From Rhodovulum sp. (GTDB lineage Bacteria; Pseudomonadota; Alphaproteobacteria; Rhodobacterales; Rhodobacteraceae), in NCBI GenBank assembly GCA_002706605.1, contig PALT01000011.1, positions 1 to 64,000 of the forward strand: a DNA stretch of 64,000 bases. Direction: 5' to 3'. The translations under genes and the position numbers were made by a program. The notes beneath the pieces were generated by a model. The model worked only from the letters and a program-made list of their open reading frames with translations. It searched no databases and had not been told where the DNA came from. Below, piece after piece: positions 1-10,118 of this stretch; the first letter of the stretch is position 1; each line of letters starts with the position of its first letter.

Positions 1-323
1 CGGTCCCGCGCATAGGTCCAGTCGTTGCCGGTTTCCTCATGCGACCAAAGCGCGGTGAGATACCCGCGCTCCAAAAGCTCCCGCAAAACGTGGGTCACAT
101 CGCCGACCCGCACCACCAGAGGCGCCCCCGCGCGGGCGAGCTCATCGCGCAATTCCGTCAGGGATTCGGCCGCAAAGGCCCATTGGCGCGCGGACATGTC
201 GGGGCCCTGCCACCACTCTGGTTCGGCCACATACAGCGGGAGAACGGGGCCACATTGCGCCGCGGCCGCAAGCGCCGCGTTGTCCGCCGCCCGCAGATCG
301 CGCTTGAACCACATGACCTGCAT
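1..323 (-). CDS. Photolyase/cryptochrome family protein, N-terminal part (gene cut by window edge)
   Basis: Only about the first 107 codons are in the window; the frame is open to base 1 with no stop. From the ATG at 323 the protein starts MQVMWFKRDLRAADNAAL, which is the N-terminal signature of the photolyase antenna-binding domain (W-F-x-R-D-L-R-x-x-D-N). It continues to the conserved stretch HEETGNDWTYARD. Members either repair UV pyrimidine dimers or (6-4) products using light and FAD, or act as blue-light receptors. The FAD domain and the residues that separate these classes lie outside the window, so the class cannot be decided. The gene is transcribed away from the glycerol cluster and starts 55 bp beyond the stop of the alcohol dehydrogenase gene. 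Confidence 0.88.
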   Translation of the reverse strand, partial: MQVMWFKRDLRAADNAALAAAAQCGPVLPLYVAEPEWWQGPDMSARQWAFAAESLTELRDELARAGAPLVVRVGDVTHVLRELLERGYLTALWSHEETGNDWTYARD

Positions 324-378
324 TTTCGCCCTTTCCGCCGTTGTCTAGCGGTTCAGTTAGGGCAGATCGCAATGGGGT

Positions 379-1515
379 CTAGGCGTCGGCCATGATCGCG
401 ATGATTTGGTCCTTGGTCAGGGGGACCGGATTGGCCTTGCTGGACGATGCATTTGCCGCGCCTTGGGCCATGTCGGCATAGATTTCGGGCGGGCAATTCA
501 GCGCGGCCAGATCGGGCAGGCCGTTCGCGTCGACAAAAGTCCGCAGGGCACTGGTCGCCTGATCTACGGGCACGCCCAAGGCCGCCCCGATCCAATCCGA
601 CACCTCATCAAACCGCGTCAGGTCGCGCCCCATCTCGGCGGCAATCCGGCGGTTTGCGTCCAACGCGGGGGCCAGCAACCGGCCGCAAATCGCGCCGTGT
701 GCCCCGCCCTGCCCGCCAATCGGCGCGGCCAGACCGTGCACAATCCCAAGGCCGGAATTGGCAAGTGCAACACCACTCAGGTAACTGGCACGCGCCAGAT
801 CATCACGGGCCTGTGCGTCCTCGCCCGCCATCAGTGTCACCAACGCCCGCATCCCATCGCCAATCGCATCCCGCCCGAAGGCATCAGTGAAAGGGTTTGC
901 GCGGATGCAGAGATAGCTCTCGATCAATTGCGTCACCGCGTCCAGACCGCTGGCCAGTGTCAGAGACCGCGGCGCGTTATCCGTCAACGCCGGATCGACG
1001 ATGGCAAGGATCGGAACAAGACGGGCGTCGCGCAAACTGACCTTGATCTGGCGGTCGGGGACGGTGATGACCGCGTTTTTGGTCGCCTCGGCCCCCGTGC
1101 CGGATGTGGTCGGCATCGCAACAAAGGGCAAGGGATCGGCCAGAACTTGACCCGTTCCGACGATTTCGAGGTATCCAACCGGATCACCGATCGAGGGCGC
1201 GAGACCCGCAATCGCCTTGCCCAGATCAATAACCGCGCCGCCCCCGATGGCGACGACGCAATCACCGGCAAAGGCACGCGCCTGATCAACGGCGTCCACC
1301 AATTCAGGCAGTTTGGGTTCGCCCTGCGACACCACCTGATGCACGTCACAGCCCCGCGCGATCAGATCGGCGCAGAACGTATCGACCCACGCCACAGACC
1401 GGCCCCGCACCACAAGAATGCGCCGACCCATCTGCGCCAGGCGCGCCGCGGCCTGATCGCGCATCCCCCGCCCGAAAAGCGTTTCGCGCGGTGTGATCAG
1501 GCCAAAACCGGTCAT
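379..1515 (-). CDS. Iron-type (group III) alcohol dehydrogenase
   Basis: 378 residues, usual family length. Visible are the NAD-binding motif GGGAVIDLGKA (about 91-101) and TTSGTGAEAT (about 136-145). The family binds Fe or Zn through Asp and three His; here Asp192, His260 (IVHG) and His273 (AHGA) are present. The position four residues after Asp192, normally His (D-A-x-T-H), is Gln196, so metal binding may be weaker or absent. The family oxidises alcohols or reduces aldehydes with NAD(P)H; some relatives are glycerol dehydrogenases or maleylacetate reductases. The start ATG overlaps the fbp stop by 4 bp (ATGA), so it is translationally coupled to fbp and is the last gene of the glycerol block. 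Substrate unknown. Confidence 0.88.
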   Translation of the reverse strand: MTGFGLITPRETLFGRGMRDQAAARLAQMGRRILVVRGRSVAWVDTFCADLIARGCDVHQVVSQGEPKLPELVDAVDQARAFAGDCVVAIGGGAVIDLGKAIAGLAPSIGDPVGYLEIVGTGQVLADPLPFVAMPTTSGTGAEATKNAVITVPDRQIKVSLRDARLVPILAIVDPALTDNAPRSLTLASGLDAVTQLIESYLCIRANPFTDAFGRDAIGDGMRALVTLMAGEDAQARDDLARASYLSGVALANSGLGIVHGLAAPIGGQGGAHGAICGRLLAPALDANRRIAAEMGRDLTRFDEVSDWIGAALGVPVDQATSALRTFVDANGLPDLAALNCPPEIYADMAQGAANASSSKANPVPLTKDQIIAIMADA

Positions 1516-2513
1516 CCTGCGGCGCGATCCTGTGCGTGGTACTCGGCGACGCGATTGACCTCGTCGGCCGAGCCAAGGATCACGCCCACGCGTTGGTGGA
1601 AATCATCGGGCGTCAGGTCAAGGATCGGCATGGTGCCGGTCGAGGCCGCGCCGCCCGCCTGTTCGATGATCGCACCCATCGGGTTCGCCTCATAAAGCAG
1701 GCGCAGACGCCCGCCCTTGGCCGCGTTTTCACTGTCCAGCGGATACATGAACACGCCGCCACGGATCAGGATGCGGTGCACCTCGGCGACCATCGACGCG
1801 GTCCAGCGCATGTTAAACGCCTCACCGCGCGGGCCCTCGGTACCGGCGATGCATTCGTCGACGTAGCGGCGCACCGGCGGCTGCCAATAGCGATAGCGCG
1901 AGGCGTTGATCGCGAATTCGCGGGTCTTGGCGGGCACGGTCATCGACGGATGGGTCAGGCGGAAATCGCCGGTCCCGTATTCGCAGGTGAACCCGTCCAC
2001 GCCGTGGCCCAGCGTCAGAACCAGCATCATCGCAGGCCCATAGATCGCATATCCAGCGGCGACCTGTGCACGGCCCTTTTTCAACAGGGTGCGGTCGCCA
2101 TCTTTTTCCACCTGACAGATCGAAAAGATCGAGCCGACGGACAGGCCGACCTCAATATTCGACGAGCCATCCAGCGGATCGTAATAAAGCAGATAGTCGC
2201 CCTCTTCGGGTTCTTTCAGCCACGTCGCCTCTTCGCGCTCTTCGCTGACAAGCGCGGCCAGACGCGGCGAGTTCTCGCAGATCCGCGCAAAGGTCTCATC
2301 GGCCACCACGTCCAGCTTTTTCTGATCCTCGCCTTGGACATTGGTGTCCCCGACCAGACCATGGTTCCCCTCAAACGCCGCATTGCGCAGGCTGTTGCCG
2401 ATCACGCGACAGGCCGAGGCGATGTCTTCGATCAGGAAAATCAGGTTGGGGTCGAGACCATCCAATGCAGAATGGCGGGTCATATAGCGGCGCAGGGTGG
2501 GCCGTTCGGTCAT
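1512..2513 (-). CDS. fbp: Class I fructose-1,6-bisphosphatase
   Basis: 333 residues. It has the metal- and substrate-binding signature DPLDGSSNI at 112-120, a metal-ligand acidic cluster at SEEREE (about 90-95), and the C-terminal catalytic segment PMGAIIEQAGG. It hydrolyses fructose-1,6-bisphosphate to fructose-6-phosphate in gluconeogenesis. It starts 4 bp after the glpK stop, with an AAGG ribosome-binding sequence inside the glpK tail, and overlaps the dehydrogenase gene by 4 bp. Its position directly behind the glycerol genes makes sense: carbon entering at triose phosphate level must pass through this enzyme to make hexoses. Confidence in the function is high. Confidence 0.96.
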   Translation of the reverse strand: MTERPTLRRYMTRHSALDGLDPNLIFLIEDIASACRVIGNSLRNAAFEGNHGLVGDTNVQGEDQKKLDVVADETFARICENSPRLAALVSEEREEATWLKEPEEGDYLLYYDPLDGSSNIEVGLSVGSIFSICQVEKDGDRTLLKKGRAQVAAGYAIYGPAMMLVLTLGHGVDGFTCEYGTGDFRLTHPSMTVPAKTREFAINASRYRYWQPPVRRYVDECIAGTEGPRGEAFNMRWTASMVAEVHRILIRGGVFMYPLDSENAAKGGRLRLLYEANPMGAIIEQAGGAASTGTMPILDLTPDDFHQRVGVILGSADEVNRVAEYHAQDRAAG

Positions 2514-2517
2514 AGGA

Positions 2518-4002
2518 TCAGAACCTTATCGTTGCATCCACCGCCCGTTTCCAAGCCGCATACTTGGTCGCGCGGGTCTCTTCATCCATAGCGGGCGCGA
2601 AACTGCGATCCAAGGCCCAAGAGCGCGCAAAGGCGTCCTGATCGGGATAGATGCCCATCCTTTGACCAGCCAGCCACGCCGCACCCATCGCCGTGGTTTC
2701 CAGAACCTGCGGGCGATCCACGGGCGCGCCGATGATGTCGGACAGGAATTGCATGGCGTAGTCCGACGCGCTCATCCCGCCATCGACGCGCAGGGCGGTG
2801 TCGCTGTTGCCCTCCCAATCGGCGGTCATCGCGTCCAACAGATCGCGGGTTTGAAACCCCACGCTTTGCAGTGCCGCGCGAGCCAGTTCCTCGGGTCCCG
2901 AATTGCGGGTCAGGCCGAACACCGCGCCGCGACATTCCGCGTTCCAATAGGGCGCGCCAAGACCGGTGAACGCAGGCACCAGAACGACGTTTTGACCGGG
3001 ATCGGCGCGTTCGGCCAGGGGTTGGGTCTCTTTGGCCTCGCGGATGATTTTCAACCCGTCGCGCAGCCATTGCACAACGGCACCGGCGATAAAGATCGAC
3101 CCCTCAAGCGCATAGGTCGGTTTCCCGTTCAACTGATAGGCGATGGTGGTCAACAGGCGATTGTTCGACACAACCGGCGTGTCACCGGTGTTGAGCAGGG
3201 CAAAACACCCCGTACCATAGGTCGATTTCAACATGCCCGGCGTGAAACAGGCCTGCCCCACCGTCGCGGCCTGTTGATCGCCCGCAATGCCACAGATCGG
3301 GATTTTGCGTCCAAACAGATCGGAGCGGGTTTCACCGAAATCGGCGGCGCAATCGCGCACCTCGGGCAGCATCGACATCGGGATATTGAACCGGTCACAG
3401 ATGGTTTTGGACCAGCGCCCCTTGCGAATATCATAGAGCATCGTGCGCGCCGCGTTGGTGGCGTCGGTCACGTGCTGGGCACCGCCCGTCAGGTTCCAGA
3501 CGATCCACGAGTCCACGGTGCCAAAGGCCAGTTCACCCGCCTCGGCCCGCGCGCGGACACCGTCCACATTGTCCAAAATCCACGCCAGTTTCGTTCCCGA
3601 AAAATACGGATCCAACAACAGACCCGTGCGGTCGGTCACCGTGTCTTCAAACCCGTCAGCCTTGAGCGCCTTGCAGAACTCAGAGGTGCGCCGGTCCTGC
3701 CAGACGATGGCGTTATGCACCGGTTTGCCGGTCTTGCGGTCCCAGACAAGGGTCGTTTCGCGTTGGTTGGTGATGCCGATTGCGGCGATGCCTTCGGCGC
3801 CCATGCCTGCCTTTTCGATGGCAGAACGGCAGGTCGCGGCGGTGGTCGACCACAGATCGGCGGGATCATGTTCGACCCAGCCACTGGCCGGAAAATGCTG
3901 TTCGAACTCTTCTTGGGCGGTCGCGACCACGGTCAGATTTTGATCGAACAGAATGGCCCGTGTGGATGTTGTGCCCTGATCGATTGCCAAAACATAGGTC
4001 AT
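2518..4002 (-). CDS. glpK: Glycerol kinase
   Basis: 494 residues, full FGGY-kinase length. The N-terminal phosphate-binding loop reads DQGTTSTR at 8-15, and the protein carries the typical STYGTGCF and GGLTRNSG-like segments, the latter here as VFGLTRNSG. It phosphorylates glycerol to sn-glycerol-3-phosphate with ATP in the cytoplasm, trapping imported glycerol for GlpD. The ATG at 4002 follows a GGGAGG sequence at 5-6 bp spacing. It is the last member of the glp genes, 110 bp behind glpV. That gap contains a strong GC hairpin that probably lowers kinase expression relative to the binding protein. Confidence 0.97.
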   Translation of the reverse strand: MTYVLAIDQGTTSTRAILFDQNLTVVATAQEEFEQHFPASGWVEHDPADLWSTTAATCRSAIEKAGMGAEGIAAIGITNQRETTLVWDRKTGKPVHNAIVWQDRRTSEFCKALKADGFEDTVTDRTGLLLDPYFSGTKLAWILDNVDGVRARAEAGELAFGTVDSWIVWNLTGGAQHVTDATNAARTMLYDIRKGRWSKTICDRFNIPMSMLPEVRDCAADFGETRSDLFGRKIPICGIAGDQQAATVGQACFTPGMLKSTYGTGCFALLNTGDTPVVSNNRLLTTIAYQLNGKPTYALEGSIFIAGAVVQWLRDGLKIIREAKETQPLAERADPGQNVVLVPAFTGLGAPYWNAECRGAVFGLTRNSGPEELARAALQSVGFQTRDLLDAMTADWEGNSDTALRVDGGMSASDYAMQFLSDIIGAPVDRPQVLETTAMGAAWLAGQRMGIYPDQDAFARSWALDRSFAPAMDEETRATKYAAWKRAVDATIRF

Positions 4003-4077
4003 CGCCGCCTCCCGTCTGCGCGATCTTGGTGTCCCCTATCTATAGGACACCGCATTGAATGTGTGTGGGAAAAGTGA

Positions 4078-4100
4078 CCGGGGCCCGCATTGGGCCCCGG
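4078..4100 (-). terminator. Intercistronic hairpin between glpV and glpK (attenuator or RNA stabiliser)
   Basis: A perfect 9-bp inverted repeat, CCGGGGCCC / GGGCCCCGG with a 5-base loop, lies 12 bp after the glpV stop. On the minus strand it is followed by TCACTTTTCCC, which is only partly U-rich, so read-through into glpK is expected. Hairpins at this place are common behind genes for binding proteins, where they protect the 5' mRNA part and reduce downstream expression. That role is inferred. Confidence 0.55.
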
Positions 4101-4112
4101 CCGATTGACGTC

Positions 4113-5825
4113 TTACTGCCAGGACTGGATCAGCTCGTCATAGCTGACCGTCTGGGGCGTTTCGTCTTCGTTGTCGAGCTTGGCGTAGGGGGCACCGGGC
4201 TGGGCGAACCAGTAATCGGCGTCCTGCTCGTCGTTCAGCTTGGGACCGATGTCACCTTGGATACCGGCGCGCTCCAGACGCTGCAGGACTTTTTCCTGAT
4301 CGGCGCACAGCGCATCCAGTGCCTCTTGCGGGGTTTTGGCACCCGACATTGCGTCACCGATGTTCTGCCACCACAGCTGGGCCAGTTTCGGGTAATCCGG
4401 AACGTTGGTGCCGGTCGGCGACCAAGCAACACGGGCGGGCGAACGGTAGAATTCGACCAGACCACCCAGTTTATCCGCACGTTCGGTAAAGCTCTCGTGC
4501 TGAACCGTGGATTCACGGATAAAGGTCAGACCCACGTGCGACTTTTTCACGTCGACGGTTTTCGAGGTCACGAACTGGGCATAGAGCCAAGCCGCCTGCG
4601 CGCGATCAACCGGGGTCGACTGCATCAGGGTCCAGGAACCCGCGTCCTGATAACCGACCTTCTGGCCTTCTTTCCAGTAGACGCCATGCGGGCTGGGGGC
4701 CATGCGCCATTTCGGCGTGCCGTCCTCGTTCATCACCGGCAGACCGGGCTTCACGGTGTCCGCAGTGAACGCGGTGTACCAGAACATCTGTTGCGCGACG
4801 TTACCCTGTGCGGGGATCGGGCCAGCCTCGGAGAAGGTCATACCTGCCGCTGCGGGGGGCGAGTATTTCTCCAGCCATTCGATCGCCTTGGTCACAGCAT
4901 AGACCGCCGCGGGCGAGTTGGTCGCGCCGCCACGGGCCACACAGGAACCGGTGGGCTGGCTGTTTTCGTTGACGCGGATACCCCATTCGTCAACCGGCAG
5001 ACCGTTGGGTTCGCCAACGTCGCCCATACCAGCCATGGACATCCACGCATCGGTGTAACGCCAGCCAAGGCTGGGGTCTTTTTTCCCGTAGTCCATGTTA
5101 CCAAAGACTTCGCCATCCACACCCAGATGCGACAGGTCGCGACCGGTGAAGAATTCCGCGATGTCCTCATAAGCCGACCAGTTCACCGGAACGCCGAGGT
5201 CATAGCCATATTTGGCCTTGAAATCCGCCTTGTTCTTTTCGTCGTTGAACCAATCGTAACGGAACCAGTAGAGGTTCGCGAACTGCTGGGTCGGCATCTG
5301 GTAGACTTTGCCGTCCGGACCGGTGGTAAAGCTGAGGCCGATGAAATCGTCCATGTCCAGCGTCGGCAGGGTGACGTCTTTGCCCTCTTGCGCCATCCAG
5401 TCGGTCAGGTTGCGCACCTGCTGATAGCGCCAGTGGGTCCCGATCAGGTCACTGTCGTTGACGTAGGCGTCATAGATGTTCTCGCCCGACTGCATTTGCG
5501 TCTGCAGCTTTTCCACCACGTCACCTTCGCCGATCAGGTCATGAGTGACCTTGATGCCGGTGATTGCGGTGAATGCGGGGGCCAGAACTTGGCTTTCGTA
5601 TTCGTGGGTGGTGATCGTTTCGGAAACGACCTTGATCTCCATCCCTGCGAACGGTTTGGCAGCGTCGATAAAGAACTGCATCTCTGCTTCTTGCTCGGCG
5701 CGGCTCAGCGACGACAGATCGCCGATTTCGCTGTCCAGAAACGCCTTGGCCGCGTCCATGTCGGCAAAGCTGGGCCCGGCAAGGCACAGAGCTACTGCCG
5801 TGCTGGCAATAAGTTTCTTGGTCAC
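4113..5825 (-). CDS. glpV: Glycerol ABC transporter, periplasmic substrate-binding protein
   Basis: 570 residues. The start is GTG at 5825 with GGGAGG seven bases upstream. A signal peptide (about 22 residues, ending SFA before DMD) directs it to the periplasm. The remainder is a large solute-binding protein of the family that includes rhizobial GlpV, longer than most sugar-binding proteins. It lies in the order glpS-T-P-Q-U-V-K, as described for the Rhizobium leguminosarum glycerol transporter. It should bind glycerol and deliver it to the GlpP/GlpQ channel. Function is inferred from family plus operon. Confidence 0.93.
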   Translation of the reverse strand: MTKKLIASTAVALCLAGPSFADMDAAKAFLDSEIGDLSSLSRAEQEAEMQFFIDAAKPFAGMEIKVVSETITTHEYESQVLAPAFTAITGIKVTHDLIGEGDVVEKLQTQMQSGENIYDAYVNDSDLIGTHWRYQQVRNLTDWMAQEGKDVTLPTLDMDDFIGLSFTTGPDGKVYQMPTQQFANLYWFRYDWFNDEKNKADFKAKYGYDLGVPVNWSAYEDIAEFFTGRDLSHLGVDGEVFGNMDYGKKDPSLGWRYTDAWMSMAGMGDVGEPNGLPVDEWGIRVNENSQPTGSCVARGGATNSPAAVYAVTKAIEWLEKYSPPAAAGMTFSEAGPIPAQGNVAQQMFWYTAFTADTVKPGLPVMNEDGTPKWRMAPSPHGVYWKEGQKVGYQDAGSWTLMQSTPVDRAQAAWLYAQFVTSKTVDVKKSHVGLTFIRESTVQHESFTERADKLGGLVEFYRSPARVAWSPTGTNVPDYPKLAQLWWQNIGDAMSGAKTPQEALDALCADQEKVLQRLERAGIQGDIGPKLNDEQDADYWFAQPGAPYAKLDNEDETPQTVSYDELIQSWQ

Positions 5826-5909
5826 TTTAGTCCTCCCAAAAGTATCCAGTTTCTTGAGGTTTATGATTGTTTGACCGGGCTTCCTCAGGTCCCGATCAAC
5901 GCACCCGTC

Positions 5910-6182
5910 CTAGACCCAGCGAAACACCGCTGCGGCATAGATCAGGCAAACGATCAGGGCATAGGGTTGATGCGCCCCGACGATCCCCAGCCAGGCCAGA
6001 TTGATAAAGGCCGAGCCAAGCAAGGTGATGAACAACCGGTCCCCGCGCGTGGTTTCGATCCGCAAAACGCCGGTGCGCGGTGTCTCGGGGAACTTGATCG
6101 CGAGGACGGTAAAGGTGATCAGCAAGCTGGCGATCACCATAAAGAAAATCGCGGTCGGCCAGGTCCATGCCATCCATTCCAT
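5910..6182 (-). CDS. glpU: Small membrane protein GlpU (DUF2160 family)
   Basis: 90 residues, three likely membrane segments (about 9-29, 50-67 and 70-88) separated by a short charged loop. The start ATG has AAGGAG at about 7 bp. DUF2160 proteins are found between the permease and binding-protein genes of glycerol transporter operons, and this is exactly that place (19 bp after glpQ, 84 bp before glpV). A subunit or assembly role in the transporter is likely, but its biochemical job is not known. Confidence 0.88.
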   Translation of the reverse strand: MEWMAWTWPTAIFFMVIASLLITFTVLAIKFPETPRTGVLRIETTRGDRLFITLLGSAFINLAWLGIVGAHQPYALIVCLIYAAAVFRWV

Positions 6183-6200
6183 AACAGGTCTCCTTTCGGC

Positions 6201-7052
<852 letters not shown>

Positions 7053-7055
7053 GGA

Positions 7056-7925
7056 TTAGCCCTCCCGCTTATCGAGGTTGGTCATGACGGTGTAGAACAC
7101 CCACGAAATCAACAGGATCACGAGGAAATACATGATCGAGAACGCAGCAGCCGGACCAAGGTCGAACTGACCCAACGCCATTTTCACAAGGTCGATCGAC
7201 AACAGCGTGGTGGCATTACCCGGACCACCGCCGGTGACGACGAAGGGCTCGGTATAGATCATGAAACTGTCCATAAAGCGCAGCAGGATCGCGATCATCA
7301 GAACGCCCATCATCTTGGGCAGCTCGATGAAACGGAACACTTTCCACCGGCTGGCTTGGTCGATCTTGGCAGCCTGATAATAGGCGTCGGGGATCGATTT
7401 CAGACCGGCAAAGGCCAACAGCGCCACCAGAGAGGTCCAGTGCCACACGTCCATCACCACAATGGTGATCCATGCCGCGACGGTGTCTTGGGTGTAGTTA
7501 TAGTTCACGCCCAACGCGTCCAGAACATAGCCCAGCAGGCCAATATCCACGCGGCCGAAAATCTGCCAGATCGTGCCAACCACGTTCCACGGGATCAGCA
7601 ACGGCAGCGACATCAGGACCAAACAAAAGCTGGACCAAAAGCCCGATTTGGGCATGTTCAGCGCGACGAAAATCCCCAGCGGAATTTCAATCGCCAGAAT
7701 GATGCCCGAGAACATCAACTGCCGGACAAGCGCGTCCCACATCCGTTCGGACGACAGCATCTCTTGGAACCACTCCAGACCGGCCCAGAAGAACTGGTTG
7801 TTGCCGAACGTGTCCTGCACGGAATAGTTCACCACCGTCATCAGCGGAATAACGGCGGAAAACGCCACAAGGATCAGAACCGGCAGGACCAGAAACCATG
7901 CTTTTTGGTTGACTGTCTTTTCCAT
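7056..7925 (-). CDS. glpP: Glycerol ABC transporter permease GlpP
   Basis: 289 residues with six membrane spans, MalF-like. The EAA loop is seen as DAYYQAAKIDQASRWKVF, followed by FIELPKM. The first base of its ATG is the last base of the glpT stop (TAATG), so the two are coupled; GGGAGG lies just upstream. Together with GlpQ it forms the heterodimeric glycerol channel. No unusual residues noticed. Confidence 0.92.
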   Translation of the reverse strand: MEKTVNQKAWFLVLPVLILVAFSAVIPLMTVVNYSVQDTFGNNQFFWAGLEWFQEMLSSERMWDALVRQLMFSGIILAIEIPLGIFVALNMPKSGFWSSFCLVLMSLPLLIPWNVVGTIWQIFGRVDIGLLGYVLDALGVNYNYTQDTVAAWITIVVMDVWHWTSLVALLAFAGLKSIPDAYYQAAKIDQASRWKVFRFIELPKMMGVLMIAILLRFMDSFMIYTEPFVVTGGGPGNATTLLSIDLVKMALGQFDLGPAAAFSIMYFLVILLISWVFYTVMTNLDKREG

Positions 7926-9007
7926 TACGCCGCCTCCCCTGCGGGTTTGATCCGCCAGTCATTGGCGTAGACGTTGACGTGCGACGCATCGAATGTGACC
8001 CGGTTCATATCCGCGCTGATGTGGTCGTCTTCGCCTGCGATGATGTTGATATCGTGGCCAAAAAATTCGGCGCGGATGATCTTGTGACGACCTACGTCCT
8101 CAACACGGCGCACCTTAACCGGCAGGCCATCGGACTGGGACAGGCGGGCGAATTCCGGACGGACGCCGATTTCCACCTTGCCGTCCAGCGCGCCATAGCC
8201 GCCGGACAGATCAATATGCGATCCGTTGATATAGGCCTTAGCCCCATCCACGCGGGCGGGGATCACATTCATACCGGGCGAGCCGATGAAGTAGCCGACA
8301 AAGGTGTGCTCGGGGCGCTCAAACAGTTCTTCGGGCGTGCCGATCTGCACAACGCGCCCGTCGTACATCACCACGACCTTATCCGCAAAGGTCAGCGCCT
8401 CTGTTTGGTCATGGGTCACATAGATCATCGTGTGACCGAAATCGTGGTGCAGCTTTTTCAACTGCGTGCGCAGCTCCCATTTCATGTGGGGGTCGATCAC
8501 CGTCAGCGGTTCATCGAACAACAGCGCGTTGACGTCTTTACGCACCATGCCCCGACCAAGGCTGATCTTTTGCTTGGCATCTGCGGTCAGGCCCCGCGCC
8601 TTGCGGTTCAGCATCTCTTCCATGCCGATCATGCGCGCGATCTCCTGAACGCGCTCTGCGACATAGCTCTCGTCACGACCACGGTTGCGCAGCGGAAACG
8701 CCAGATTGTCGTGCACGGTCATGGTGTCGTAGACCACGGGGAACTGGAACACCTGCGCGATGTTGCGTTCGGCGGTGGGGGCATTCGTGACGTCCTGATC
8801 GTCAAACAGGATACGGCCCTGCGACGGTTTCAGAAGGCCCGAGATGATGTTCAACAGGGTCGATTTCCCGCAACCGGATGAGCCCAGCAGCGCATAGGCC
8901 GCGCCGTCGTCCCAAACGTGGTTCAATTCCTTCAGCGCAAAGTCATCCTCGGACTTGGGGTTCGGCGAATAGGAATGCGCGAGATTATCCAATGTGATCT
9001 TGGCCAT
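7925..9007 (-). CDS. glpT: Glycerol ABC transporter ATP-binding subunit GlpT
   Basis: 360 residues from the ATG at 9007, which follows GGGGGA; an upstream in-frame ATG at 9061 lies inside glpS and lacks support. Walker A is GSSGCGKST (42-50), Walker B ALLFDEP (161-167) and the switch His is H199 (VTHDQ). The ABC signature, normally LSGGQ, is LTADAKQ (140-146). This subunit can therefore supply a good nucleotide site but a poor signature, the mirror image of GlpS. The C-terminal part is the TOBE/MOP-like regulatory domain of MalK-type ATPases. Confidence 0.92.
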   Translation of the reverse strand: MAKITLDNLAHSYSPNPKSEDDFALKELNHVWDDGAAYALLGSSGCGKSTLLNIISGLLKPSQGRILFDDQDVTNAPTAERNIAQVFQFPVVYDTMTVHDNLAFPLRNRGRDESYVAERVQEIARMIGMEEMLNRKARGLTADAKQKISLGRGMVRKDVNALLFDEPLTVIDPHMKWELRTQLKKLHHDFGHTMIYVTHDQTEALTFADKVVVMYDGRVVQIGTPEELFERPEHTFVGYFIGSPGMNVIPARVDGAKAYINGSHIDLSGGYGALDGKVEIGVRPEFARLSQSDGLPVKVRRVEDVGRHKIIRAEFFGHDINIIAGEDDHISADMNRVTFDASHVNVYANDWRIKPAGEAA

Positions 9008-9017
9008 CTTTCCCCCC

Positions 9018-10106
9018 TTACGCCGCTTGGGCATAGGCGGCAGGTGCCACCAATGCGCCATCTTGGCCGAAAATGTAGACGTGACGCGGGTCCAGCCAGA
9101 CCGACAGCTCCGCCCCGATCGTCAGGTCATGCACCCCATGCACCAGACCGACCCAGCGCTCGCCGTGGTGGTTGAGATGCACAAAGGTTTCCGAACCGGT
9201 CAGTTCGGTCACGTTCAACGTGGCTTTGAATTCCATCGCGTCGGCGGCGTGCTTGCCGATCTCAAGGTGGTTCGGACGGAAGCCCGCCATATACCGACCA
9301 TCGGCCAGATCGCTCAGGGCACCGGTTGCGGGGGCACTTTGACCGTCACCGAACATGATCCGGTTGCCGGTTTTAGAAATCTGCAGGAAGTTCATCGGCG
9401 GATCCGAGAACACGCGCGCCGTGGTCGCATCGACCGGCTGACGGTAAACGGACGGGGTCGGGCCGAATTGCGTCACGCGACCCTCCCACAGGGTGGCTGT
9501 GTTCCCGCCCAGCAACAGCGCCTCTTCGGGCTCGGTCGTCGCGTAGACAAAGATCGAACCGGAGGCCTCAAAAATCTTGGGGATTTCGACGCGCAGTTCC
9601 TCACGCAGTTTATAGTCGAGGTTTGCCAGAGGTTCGTCCAGCAACACCAGGCCCGCGTTTTTCACCAAGGCACGCGCCAGCGCACAGCGTTGTTGCTGAC
9701 CGCCCGACAATTCCAGCGGCTTGCGCTCTAGCATCGGGGTCAGCTTCATCAACTCGGCGGTTTCGCGCACGCGGCGGTCAATCTCGGCCTTGTCCACGCC
9801 CATCAGTTTCATCGGCGAGGCGATGTTGTCGTAAACGGTCATGGACGGATAGTTGATGAACTGTTGATAGACCATCGCGACCTTGCGGTCCTGAACGCGT
9901 TGGCCCGTGACGTCCTCTCCGTTCCAGAAGATCTGACCGGTGGCGGGCACATCCAGCCCCGCCATCAGACGCATCAAGGACGTCTTGCCCGACAAAGTCG
10001 GCCCCAAAAGGACGTTCATCGTCCCTTTCTCCAGCGTCAGATCCGTCGGGTAGATATGCGTCTGCCCCTCGACGGTCTTTGACACGCCCCGTAATTCCAG
10101 CGTCAT
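9018..10106 (-). CDS. glpS: Glycerol ABC transporter ATP-binding subunit GlpS
   Basis: 362 residues. Walker A reads GPTLSGKT (35-42), with Leu where the second conserved Gly normally sits. The signature LSGGQ is intact (133-137) and Walker B is LLDEP (155-159). The switch His is replaced by Thr191 (ATTEPEEAL instead of THDQxEAL). The C-terminal half is a TOBE-like domain. It starts 12 bp after glpD with GGGAGG upstream. It should dimerise with GlpT to energise glycerol import, using one canonical composite ATP site and one degenerate one (inference from the motifs). Confidence 0.92.
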   Translation of the reverse strand: MTLELRGVSKTVEGQTHIYPTDLTLEKGTMNVLLGPTLSGKTSLMRLMAGLDVPATGQIFWNGEDVTGQRVQDRKVAMVYQQFINYPSMTVYDNIASPMKLMGVDKAEIDRRVRETAELMKLTPMLERKPLELSGGQQQRCALARALVKNAGLVLLDEPLANLDYKLREELRVEIPKIFEASGSIFVYATTEPEEALLLGGNTATLWEGRVTQFGPTPSVYRQPVDATTARVFSDPPMNFLQISKTGNRIMFGDGQSAPATGALSDLADGRYMAGFRPNHLEIGKHAADAMEFKATLNVTELTGSETFVHLNHHGERWVGLVHGVHDLTIGAELSVWLDPRHVYIFGQDGALVAPAAYAQAA

Positions 10107-10118
10107 CAGATCCTCCCT

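Noticed and set aside
4029-4050. Inverted repeat GTGTCC/GGACAC upstream of glpK as a regulator site
   Set aside because: Only six pairs with a ten-base loop; too weak to separate from chance and no second copy seen.
2497-4077. A 526-codon plus-strand frame opposite glpK
   Set aside because: Antisense shadow of glpK with no domain and no ribosome-binding site; glpK itself is certain.
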